Positions 1 through 5,496 of a stretch of DNA of 6,167 nt are shown one piece after another. Each line of letters starts with the position of its first letter. The first letter of the stretch is position 1. A model generated the notes under the pieces. It saw only the letters and a list, made by a program, of their open reading frames with translations, was not told the DNA's origin and ran no database searches. The position numbers and the translations under genes were made by a program. The DNA is from Chloroflexota bacterium (GTDB lineage: Bacteria; Chloroflexota; Anaerolineae; Thermoflexales; Thermoflexaceae): assembly GCA_030550075.1 (NCBI GenBank), contig JAUQQB010000177.1:1-6167 (forward strand). Reading direction: 5' to 3'.

Positions 1-128
1 CACCGAAGGTGCCCGGCTCGCCCCCAAACCCCCAAGGAGCCAAAACCAAACATCAAATTCAGATGAAGCAGTAGGGACTGAATCGGATCAGGTTCTCAGG
101 ATGAGGCTAACCGCATGCCCCATCATGA
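1..128. other. Non-coding left edge, downstream of the cupredoxin gene
   Basis: No credible gene is visible here. The stretch lies 3' of the leftward cupredoxin gene. Bases 1-11 form a short inverted repeat (CACC-GAA-GGTG) that could be half of a longer hairpin cut by the window edge. Read leftward, bases 14-1 are GGGCACC-TTC-GGTG, which would suit the end-of-operon terminator if the matching CCC lies just outside. A weak stem (ATTCAG 57-62 with CTGAAT 78-83) and a GGCTC/GAGCC pair (15-19 with 37-41) flanking C-rich runs are also present. None is followed by a clear T tract inside the window. Confidence 0.4.
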
Positions 129-623
129 TCAGGGCTGGACGATCCACTTGCCCTGCATGCCAAGTTGCCAGTGAGTCCCTTCGTTTTCAAAACAGCCCAT
201 CTCCCACTCCCCGGCTTTATCGCGGGGAACTGTAAAGATGAGCGTGACAGGCTCCTCCCCCGGCTCCAGCGCGACCATGAAACCGTGCGCTTCCTCTTCC
301 ATCAACTCTTTGACATCGATCGGCTTCCCACCCCGTTCGGCCTTCACCGGGATGCCCTCAAAGAAATCCTGAGCGAAGCCAGCCGGTCGCCCCTCATGGG
401 TGACCACATTCCGGCCGATCATGAGCTCATGAGGTTCCTTCCCCTTGTTCACCAGGGTCAGCCGGACTTCCTGACCGGCTTTCACCTGGACCTGAGCGGG
501 GTCGAAGCGATATTCCTCCATGGAGAGCGTGATGGATCGAGGGCCTCCTCCGCCTGGGGCACAGGCGCTGAGGAACAGGCCTATCCCAAGGATCATCAGT
601 AAAATTTGACGTGCGAGGATCAT
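129..623 (-). CDS. Cupredoxin-domain (blue copper) lipoprotein
   Basis: A 164-residue exported protein, probably a membrane-tethered type 1 copper protein that carries electrons or handles copper outside the cytoplasmic membrane. Residues 1-20 form a lipoprotein signal peptide with lipobox LSAC (18-21), so Cys21 would be lipidated, and a Gly-rich linker follows. The early cupredoxin strands (about 31-70) contain His65 in PHELMIG. The C-terminal ligand loop has Cys144, His151 and Met156, followed by GKWIV, which together with His65 gives the expected His-Cys-His-Met set. Cys and His are separated by six residues, wider than the two or three common in plastocyanin-like proteins. A charged insertion at about 71-120 separates the two halves. 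The ATG follows a purine-rich GGAAGAAAGG. It lies 104 bases after ctaD on the same strand, suggesting a link to the caa3 oxidase. The fold and export are well supported; the electron partner is inferred. Confidence 0.88.
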   Translation of the reverse strand: MILARQILLMILGIGLFLSACAPGGGGPRSITLSMEEYRFDPAQVQVKAGQEVRLTLVNKGKEPHELMIGRNVVTHEGRPAGFAQDFFEGIPVKAERGGKPIDVKELMEEEAHGFMVALEPGEEPVTLIFTVPRDKAGEWEMGCFENEGTHWQLGMQGKWIVQP

Positions 624-656
624 AGCCTTTCTTCCGAGTTGGAGATAGAGATAGAC

Positions 657-673
657 GGCCGCCGAAGGCGGCC
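657..673 (-). terminator. GC-rich hairpin between ctaD and the cupredoxin gene
   Basis: A perfect 7-base inverted repeat (GGCCGCC 657-663, GGCGGCC 667-673) with a 3-base loop lies in the 104-base gap between ctaD and the cupredoxin start. In the leftward transcript the stem is entirely G-C with a UUC loop. The following bases (GTCTATCTCTATC) are pyrimidine-rich but not a true U tract. It could be a weak terminator or attenuator that lowers cupredoxin expression, or a structure that stabilises the ctaCD mRNA 3' end. I see no convincing separate promoter for the cupredoxin gene in this gap. Confidence 0.5.
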
Positions 674-727
674 CCCCGGCTTAGAATCTCTTACGGCCAA
701 AGAGCCCCACGGATGCTCTGAGCAGGC

Positions 728-2608
728 TCACGAGCTATGGGTCTCATGGGCCTCTGGGAAAAGGGGCTGAGTGGCCCAGCGGGCCACCCCCAGGGCGAAC
801 AGAAGGACCCCGATTGGAATGAAGAGCCAGTGGGTGACCAGCCCTAAGGCGAAGAGCGTCAGCCCGGCGGCGATGGCCAGCGGCCAGATGCTGGGTGAGG
901 GAAGATGAATGGGCCCCTGCTCCTCTGGAGCATCATCCCTCTCCTTCCGATTATCTCCCTCTATGATCTCCGCCACTGGCCGCGCATGGGGATTCCCGGT
1001 ATATTTCAGATCCCAGGCTGGCCGGCGGCTGCGGACGGCCGGGATACGGACGAAGTTATAGGGCGGCGGTGGAGAGGGAGTTAGCCATTCCAGCGTGTGG
1101 CCGTCCCAGGGGTCTGCTGGGGCCCGCTCGCCGACCGCCAGGCTGCGGGCGATGTTCATAAAGAACACCACAAACCCGAGCGCCAGAATGAAGGCCCCCA
1201 CGGTGGCCAGCAGGTTCAGCCCTTCCCAGCCCAGGCCGGGGGCATAGGTGTAGATCCGCCGGGGCATTCCGGCCAGGCCCAGGAAGTGCATGGGGAAGAA
1301 CGTCAGGTTGAAGCCGATGAACTGCAGGGCGAAGTGCAGACGGCCCAGGCGCTCGTCCAGGAAGCGCCCGGTGATCTTCGGGAACCAGTAGTAGATACCG
1401 GCCGCGATTGCGAACATCGAGCCGCCGAATAGCGTGTAGTGGAAATGGGCGACCACGAAGTAGGTGTCCGTCACCTGCCAGTCCACCGGGACGGCGGCGA
1501 GGAAGAGGCCACTGAGCCCCCCGATGACGAAGAGGGCCACGAAGGCGGCTCCGAAGAGGAAGGGAATTCGGAGGCGCACTGCACCGCCCCAGATGGTAGC
1601 GATCCAGTTGAAGACCTTAATCGCAGTGGGCACGGCTACCAGCATGCTGGCAGCGGAGAAGAAGGCGTTCACTATGTCTGGCAACCCCACAGCGAACATA
1701 TGGTGGGCCCACACCGTGAACCCGATGAAACCGATGGCCACGGAGGAATAAGCCACCGCCGTGTAACCGAAGAGGGGCTTGCGGGAGAAGACTGGCAGTG
1801 TCTCGGACACGATCCCCATCGCGGGGAGGATCATAATGTAAACCTCGGGGTGACCGAAGAACCAGAAGAGGTGCTGCCAGAGCAAGGGATCCCCGCCCGC
1901 CGCTGGGTTGAAGAAATGGGTCCCCAGATGGCGATCCAGGAATAACAAGAAGAGCGCGGCCGAAATACTCGGCATCGCAAAGAGAATGAGGAAGGACGTC
2001 ACCATGGTGGTCCAGGCGAAGAGGGGCAGGCGGTTCAGGGAAAGACCCGGCGCCCGCAGGAGAAGGATCGTCGATACAAAGTTGATGGAAGAGGTGATGG
2101 AGGAAATCCCCAGGAGCTGCAGGCCCAGGATCCAGAAATCGACGCCAACGCCCCCTGAGTAGGTCTTCGCGGTGAGCGGGGCATAGCCGAACCACCCGGC
2201 GTCGGGGGCGCCTCCCAGCAGGAAGCTTAGGTTCAGGAAGAGGCCGCCCAACAGGAACATCCAGACGCCGAAGGCGTTGAGCCGGGGATAGGCCATATCC
2301 CGGGCCCCGATCATGAGCGGGATTACATAGTTCCCCAGCCCGGCCAGCACCGGCATCACCACCAGGAAGACCATCGTAGTGCCGTGCATTGTCAGGACCT
2401 GATTGTAGGCTTCCCCCACCAGGACCCGGTTGTCTGGAACCGCCAGCTGGGTCCGGATCAGAAGAGCCTCCAGGCCGCCGATCAGAGCGAAGAAACCAGC
2501 GCCCAGGATATACAGAATCCCAATCCGCTTATGATCCACTGTGGTAAGCCAAGACAGAAGGCCCCGTTCCTCATATACTTGAGGCATCGCTAGGGTCGGA
2601 CTGGCCAT
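728..2608 (-). CDS. ctaD: Cytochrome c oxidase subunit I, caa3 type (A1 heme-copper oxidase)
   Basis: Catalytic subunit, 626 residues, that reduces O2 to water and pumps protons across the cytoplasmic membrane. It has 12 core helices (about 30-490). Metal ligands are all present: His75 and His390 (heme a), His388 (heme a3), His253, His302 and His303 (CuB). Tyr257 in GHPEVY is the expected Tyr cross-linked to His253. D-channel residues Asn93, Asp104, Asn111 and Glu255 and K-channel Thr328 and Lys331 mark the A1 class. After a polar stretch (about 495-570) come two extra helices (about 572-593 and 595-611), resembling a fused small-subunit segment rather than a complete seven-helix subunit III. 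I chose the ATG at 2608 because AAGGAGG (2614-2620) lies 5 bases before it; an in-frame GTG at 2623 would add five residues but overlaps that site. It follows ctaC by 11 bases, so the two are surely one operon. Confidence 0.97.
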   Translation of the reverse strand: MASPTLAMPQVYEERGLLSWLTTVDHKRIGILYILGAGFFALIGGLEALLIRTQLAVPDNRVLVGEAYNQVLTMHGTTMVFLVVMPVLAGLGNYVIPLMIGARDMAYPRLNAFGVWMFLLGGLFLNLSFLLGGAPDAGWFGYAPLTAKTYSGGVGVDFWILGLQLLGISSITSSINFVSTILLLRAPGLSLNRLPLFAWTTMVTSFLILFAMPSISAALFLLFLDRHLGTHFFNPAAGGDPLLWQHLFWFFGHPEVYIMILPAMGIVSETLPVFSRKPLFGYTAVAYSSVAIGFIGFTVWAHHMFAVGLPDIVNAFFSAASMLVAVPTAIKVFNWIATIWGGAVRLRIPFLFGAAFVALFVIGGLSGLFLAAVPVDWQVTDTYFVVAHFHYTLFGGSMFAIAAGIYYWFPKITGRFLDERLGRLHFALQFIGFNLTFFPMHFLGLAGMPRRIYTYAPGLGWEGLNLLATVGAFILALGFVVFFMNIARSLAVGERAPADPWDGHTLEWLTPSPPPPYNFVRIPAVRSRRPAWDLKYTGNPHARPVAEIIEGDNRKERDDAPEEQGPIHLPSPSIWPLAIAAGLTLFALGLVTHWLFIPIGVLLFALGVARWATQPLFPEAHETHSS

Positions 2609-2613
2609 CACCG

Positions 2614-2620
2614 CCTCCTT
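2614..2620 (-). promoter_or_regulatory. Ribosome binding site of ctaD
   Basis: AAGGAGG on the minus strand, 5 bases before the ATG at 2608, is a near-perfect Shine-Dalgarno sequence. It abuts and overlaps the ctaC stop codon (TGA at 2622-2620), implying translational coupling of subunits II and I. It also decides the start, because the upstream in-frame GTG (2623-2621) precedes this site. Confidence 0.85.
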
Positions 2621-3645
2621 CACTTCAAAAACGAAAGATAAGCCACGAGCGCCTGGATCTCTTCAGGGGTCAAGCCCAGACGCGGCATTCGCGAGCCCGG
2701 CTTGATCGCCGGTGGGTTATCCAGCCAGCGGGCCATGTTCTCCGGGGTGTTCTCCAGCAAGCCCGCCGCAATCGTTGTCCGGCTGCCGACATGGGTTAAA
2801 TTCGGCCCCACCTTTCCCTGCGCGGGAGTACCATCAATGGTGTGGCATCCAACGCACGCCTTGCTCATGAAAACCTGGTAGCCCTGTTGCGCCAGGGGTT
2901 CGGTTGGCTGGGCCGCCGGCGCCCGCTGCGCCTCCACCCATCGCTGGAACTCGGCTTCCGACACAATGTGGACCCGCAGGCGCATGTTGGCATGGGAGAC
3001 CCCACACAGCTCCGCGCACTGCCCGTAATAGGTGCCCTCAACGTCCGATTGAAGCCAGAGCACATTCTCCCGACCCGGGATCGCGTCCATCTTCCCGCCC
3101 AGCTGGGGCACCCAGAAGCTGTGGATGACGTCCGCAGAGGTCACCGTCGCCCGGATCGGCTGGCCAGCCGGGATCACCAGCTCATTGGCCGTGGTGATCC
3201 CCAGGGTCGGATACTGGAACTCCCACCACCACTGATGCCCGATCACTTTTATCGGCATCGCATCGGCGGGCGGAGTGGAGGTCGCCGCCATGGTCCGCCA
3301 GGTCATTGCGAAGATCACGGCTAATCCCGCTGCGGTTGCCGTGGTCCACGAAATCTCCAGGGCATTGTTCCCGTGGATTTGTAAGGGGATCCTCTGGGGA
3401 TCTCGAGCTCGAAATCGGAAGATCACATACAGAAGAAGCAGCTCAACCAGGATGAAAACACCTGCCGTGATCGCGAGGATGAACCAGAACAGCTCCGCCT
3501 CTGCCCGTCCTTTCGGAGAGACAGGGGTCAGGATCGAAGGGCCCTGAGCCGCACATCCGGCGAGCCAGCCTCCAAAAATGAGCGCAGGGAGCCAGCCCGC
3601 CCATCGTCGGGCTCCTCCTCGCGCCTCGCCATGGGTTCGCGCCAT
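2620..3645 (-). CDS. ctaC: Cytochrome c oxidase subunit II with fused cytochrome c domain (caa3 type)
   Basis: A 341-residue electron-entry subunit. The N terminus has a hydrophobic signal with lipobox LAGC (28-31), so Cys31 is probably lipidated after cleavage. Two transmembrane helices follow (about 51-78 and 99-120). The outward CuA cupredoxin domain (about 130-230) has the aromatic patch HQWWWEFQYP from 137 and ligands His175, Cys210, Glu212 (backbone carbonyl in the family), Cys214, His218 and Met221. After an Ala/Pro-rich linker (240-250) there is a C-terminal class I cytochrome c domain with CVGCH (264-268) and probable axial Met320 in SRMPRLG. This fusion defines caa3 oxidases and supplies their own cytochrome c. 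The ATG at 3645 has GGAGG (3653-3657) 7 bases upstream. It heads the leftward operon and is followed directly by ctaD. Confidence 0.97.
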   Translation of the reverse strand: MARTHGEARGGARRWAGWLPALIFGGWLAGCAAQGPSILTPVSPKGRAEAELFWFILAITAGVFILVELLLLYVIFRFRARDPQRIPLQIHGNNALEISWTTATAAGLAVIFAMTWRTMAATSTPPADAMPIKVIGHQWWWEFQYPTLGITTANELVIPAGQPIRATVTSADVIHSFWVPQLGGKMDAIPGRENVLWLQSDVEGTYYGQCAELCGVSHANMRLRVHIVSEAEFQRWVEAQRAPAAQPTEPLAQQGYQVFMSKACVGCHTIDGTPAQGKVGPNLTHVGSRTTIAAGLLENTPENMARWLDNPPAIKPGSRMPRLGLTPEEIQALVAYLSFLK

Positions 3646-3658
3646 TCATATGCCTCCA

Positions 3659-3676
3659 AACGCAGGATCCTACGTT
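3659..3676 (-). promoter_or_regulatory. Hairpin in the ctaC leader, adjacent to the ribosome binding site
   Basis: An 18-base near-perfect palindrome (AACG and CGTT arms around AGGATCCT). In the leftward RNA it can form a 7-pair stem, including one U-G wobble, closed by a GAUC tetraloop. It ends one base before the GGAGG of ctaC (3653-3657), so it could affect ribosome access or mRNA stability. The structure is visible; any function is inference. Confidence 0.4.
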
Positions 3677-3705
3677 AAGGAAAAAGGATTCCAGAGCTCT
3701 TGTTA

Positions 3706-3734
3706 ATGATAATCTCATTTATCGAAATGATCAA
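3706..3734 (-). promoter_or_regulatory. Sigma70-type promoter of the ctaC-ctaD operon
   Basis: On the minus strand, TTGATC (3734-3729) and TATCAT (3711-3706) are separated by exactly 17 bases. The -35 box matches TTGACA at 4 of 6 positions and the -10 box matches TATAAT at 5 of 6. Transcription would start near 3699, giving a leader of about 54 bases before ctaC. The spacer contains a perfect inverted repeat (3715-3730), so the promoter is probably controlled. Confidence 0.65.
3715..3730. promoter_or_regulatory. Inverted repeat in the ctaC promoter spacer, candidate operator
   Basis: TCATTT-ATCG-AAATGA is a perfect 6-4-6 inverted repeat filling most of the space between the -35 and -10 boxes of the ctaC promoter. 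A dimeric regulator bound here would block RNA polymerase. The flanking MarR protein is one candidate, but the sequence differs from the repeat at the marR promoter (3896-3912), so a separate regulator is equally possible. Confidence 0.5.
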
Positions 3735-3762
3735 GCGGAATCGGTGGCCCAGCCTATATTTT

Positions 3763-3778
3763 TGGATTTATTTATCCA
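3763..3778. repeat. AT-rich inverted repeat upstream of the ctaC promoter
   Basis: TGGAT-TTATTT-ATCCA is a perfect 5-6-5 inverted repeat about 29 bases upstream of the ctaC -35 box, a position suited to an activator or an UP-like element. The arms are short and the stretch is AT-rich, so chance is a real alternative. Confidence 0.3.
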
Positions 3779-3861
3779 TTTTCGTGCTCTGGGAAAGCTC
3801 CTTCCTGAAGATATTCCACTGGGGCTCTGGTCAGATTCATTGAGAGGGAAAGATCTGAGAT

Positions 3862-3890
3862 TTGACGAGGTGCTGGACGCTCCATATAAT
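3862..3890 (+). promoter_or_regulatory. Sigma70-type promoter of marR and the exporter genes
   Basis: TTGACG (3862-3867) and a perfect TATAAT (3885-3890) are separated by 17 bases. This is the strongest promoter match in the window. Transcription would start near 3897, giving a leader of about 47 bases before the GTG of marR. The inverted repeat at 3896-3912 covers the predicted start point. Confidence 0.8.
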
Positions 3891-3895
3891 TCGCA

Positions 3896-3912
3896 TGGCT
3901 AATTTTTAGCCA
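3896..3912. promoter_or_regulatory. Perfect inverted repeat at the marR start site, candidate auto-operator
   Basis: TGGCTAA-TTT-TTAGCCA is a perfect 7-3-7 inverted repeat of 17 bases starting 5 bases after the -10 box and covering the predicted transcription start. MarR-family dimers typically bind palindromes of this size at their own promoters, so autorepression, relieved by a ligand, is the likely reading. In RNA the repeat could also form a small 5' hairpin. Confidence 0.65.
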
Positions 3913-3943
3913 GAGTAAAATAATTGTCGACAGGAGTGCCCTG

Positions 3944-4405
3944 GTGGAAGTGCGTGGATCAATCGGCGAACGGATCCTGGCCCGTCACATCCTGGAGACC
4001 CTACATCTGGTGATGCGGAAGATCTGGGCGGAGGTCAAGGGGGAGAGCCAGGAGATGTTCCCCGCTCAATCCTATCGGCTGCTAGGGATGCTGGCGCAGC
4101 GTCCATATACCCTGACCGAGTTGGCCAGGGCCCAGGCCGTGCGTCCTTCCACGGTCTCTCGAGCGATTCGGTCCCTCTCTGCGCAGGGCTGGGTGGCCGT
4201 GGAACGGGACCCGGCTGACCGACGGCGGGTATGGCTCCGGCTGACTCCGAAGGGGCGAAAAACCCTCCGTCGGCTCCAGCTTCGGGCCACGGCCCGCCTG
4301 GGCCGGCGGCTGACCCCCCTGAGCCCGGAGGAGCGGGTCCTGCTTGCCCGGGCCATGGATCTGCTCCGGCGGACTCTGGGAAGCGATATGCGCAGTGAGC
4401 GGTAG
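3944..4405 (+). CDS. MarR-family winged-helix transcriptional regulator
   Basis: A 153-residue DNA-binding protein, the usual size for MarR proteins, which act as dimers and usually repress nearby genes until a small ligand or oxidant releases them. An N-terminal helical part (about 8-50) would form the dimer interface. The winged helix follows: TLTELARAQ (56-64) is the first helix, RPSTVSRAIRSLSAQGW (67-83) the recognition helix, and RDPADRRRVWLRLTPKGR (88-105) the wing with the family's DxRxR-like pattern. A C-terminal helix (127-145) completes the dimer region. There is no cysteine, so direct thiol oxidation sensing is unlikely. Translation starts at a GTG with AGGAG (3932-3936) 7 bases upstream. 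It lies 91 bases before an ABC exporter on the same strand and diverges from ctaC, so the exporter is its likely target. The ligand is unknown. Confidence 0.92.
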   Translation: MEVRGSIGERILARHILETLHLVMRKIWAEVKGESQEMFPAQSYRLLGMLAQRPYTLTELARAQAVRPSTVSRAIRSLSAQGWVAVERDPADRRRVWLRLTPKGRKTLRRLQLRATARLGRRLTPLSPEERVLLARAMDLLRRTLGSDMRSER

Positions 4406-4496
4406 GAGAGAGCATGTCGAATTCGCTGTTGCGCTCCATTCTCCGCGGTCTTCTGAGCCGCGCAGGGCGCGAGATCATCCTTCCACGGAGGTGGTG
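4406..4496 (+). other. Gap between marR and the exporter ATPase
   Basis: This 91-base spacer shows no good promoter, so the exporter genes are probably read through from the marR promoter. A short stem (CGCGG 4444-4448 with CCGCG 4458-4462) has no following T tract and is unlikely to terminate transcription. GGAGG at 4487-4491 serves the ATPase start. Confidence 0.4.
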
Positions 4497-5489
4497 ATGA
4501 ACGCCATTGAGGCAGAACGTCTCACCCGACGGTTCGGCGATTTTGTAGCGGTCCGGGAGGTCTCCTTCACCGTGCAGGAAGGAGAGCTCTTTGCCTTCCT
4601 GGGCCCCAACGGAGCCGGCAAAACCACGACGATCAATATGCTCTGCACGTTGCTGCGGCCGACCTCCGGCACCGCCCGGGTGGGTGGCTGCGACATCGTG
4701 CGGGAGCCCCATGAGGTGCGCCGGCGCATCGGGCTGGTGTTCCAGGACCCCAGCCTGGATGATCGGCTGACCGCCTGGCAGAACCTCCAGTTCCACGCGC
4801 GATTGTATGATGTGCCCCGCCGGATCTTCGAGGAACGAGCGAAACGCCTGTTAGAGCTGGTGGAGCTCACCGATCACGCCCATCAGGAGGTGCGCACGTT
4901 CTCCGGCGGGATGAAGCGCCGCCTGGAGCTCGCCCGTGGTCTGCTTCACCAGCCCAAAGTCCTCTTCCTGGATGAGCCCACCCTGGGGCTGGACCCCCAG
5001 ACGCGGCGTCATATCTGGGAATACATCCTCCGCCTGCGGGATACCGAGGGGACGACGGTCTTTTTCACCACCCACTACATGGACGAAGCTGAGTGGGCGG
5101 ATCGCATCGCCATCATCGATCACGGCCGCATCATCGCCCTGGACACGCCGGATCATCTGAAGGCGATGATCGGCGGGGATGTGATCCTGATGCGAACCAG
5201 CGATGATGCCCGGGCCGCGGCCCGCCTTCAGGAAGCCATGGCGCTGGAGTCCCGCCTGACGGAGGAAGGGGTGCTGATCGAAGCCGCGCGGGGGGATCAG
5301 CTGATCCCCCGCCTGCTGGGGGTCCTGCAGAACGGCCTGGAGCCCCCGTTGATTGTCCACAGCATCAGCCTGCGACGGCCCAGCCTGGAGGATGTGTTCA
5401 TCAAGCTGACCGGCCGCGCTATCCGCGAGGAGGAGGCCTCGCCGCTGGAGATGATGCGCCTGCGCCATCGACTCTGGAGCCGGAGGTGA
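4497..5489 (+). CDS. ABC exporter ATP-binding protein, DrrA type
   Basis: A 330-residue cytoplasmic ATPase that would energise the membrane protein encoded next to it, exporting a drug-like compound, lipid or other hydrophobic substrate. In order: Walker A GPNGAGKTT (36-44), Q-loop Gln83 in VFQDPSLD, ABC signature FSGGMKRRLELARG (135-148), Walker B VLFLDEP (155-161) with catalytic Glu160, D-loop GLDPQ, and H-loop His193. All catalytic elements are intact. A C-terminal extension of about 100 residues carries SLRRPSLEDVFIKLTGR (291-307), typical of the DrrA/daunorubicin-resistance group. The ATG at 4497 follows GGAGG (4487-4491) by 5 bases; the reading frame is open further upstream to 4344, but that would overlap marR and lacks a better site. 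The permease starts 7 bases after its stop. The substrate cannot be read from the sequence. Confidence 0.95.
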   Translation: MNAIEAERLTRRFGDFVAVREVSFTVQEGELFAFLGPNGAGKTTTINMLCTLLRPTSGTARVGGCDIVREPHEVRRRIGLVFQDPSLDDRLTAWQNLQFHARLYDVPRRIFEERAKRLLELVELTDHAHQEVRTFSGGMKRRLELARGLLHQPKVLFLDEPTLGLDPQTRRHIWEYILRLRDTEGTTVFFTTHYMDEAEWADRIAIIDHGRIIALDTPDHLKAMIGGDVILMRTSDDARAAARLQEAMALESRLTEEGVLIEAARGDQLIPRLLGVLQNGLEPPLIVHSISLRRPSLEDVFIKLTGRAIREEEASPLEMMRLRHRLWSRR

Positions 5490-5496
5490 AGAGGAT

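Noticed and set aside
61..120. TPP-riboswitch-like bases on the minus strand (CTGAGAACCTGATCC at about 101-87).
   Set aside because: The CTGAGA and ACCTGATC elements are adjacent without the separating helix. The TAATACC-like motif and closing stem are missing, and no thiamine gene follows.
165..602. Open frame of 145 codons on the plus strand opposite the cupredoxin gene.
   Set aside because: It is antisense to a gene with a clear signal peptide and copper ligands. The product shows no recognisable domain and there is no supporting ribosome site.
701..719. AGAGC/GCTCT stem just after ctaD as an intrinsic terminator.
   Set aside because: Only five pairs with a 9-base loop and two or three T residues after it; too weak to call next to the stronger hairpin at 657-673.
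1439..1945. Several plus-strand open frames and one alternate minus-strand frame inside ctaD.
   Set aside because: They lie within the highly conserved subunit I gene. Their products are low-complexity, rich in charged residues or Arg/Pro, as expected of shadow frames in GC-rich DNA.
4344..4496. N-terminal extension of the ATPase back to 4344, overlapping marR.
   Set aside because: The extra residues have no ABC homology pattern, and the ATG at 4497 has a good GGAGG site and begins right at the start of the ABC domain.
4035..4796. Minus-strand open frame of 253 codons across marR and the ATPase start.
   Set aside because: It spans two well-supported plus-strand genes and their gap, and its product resembles no family I know.
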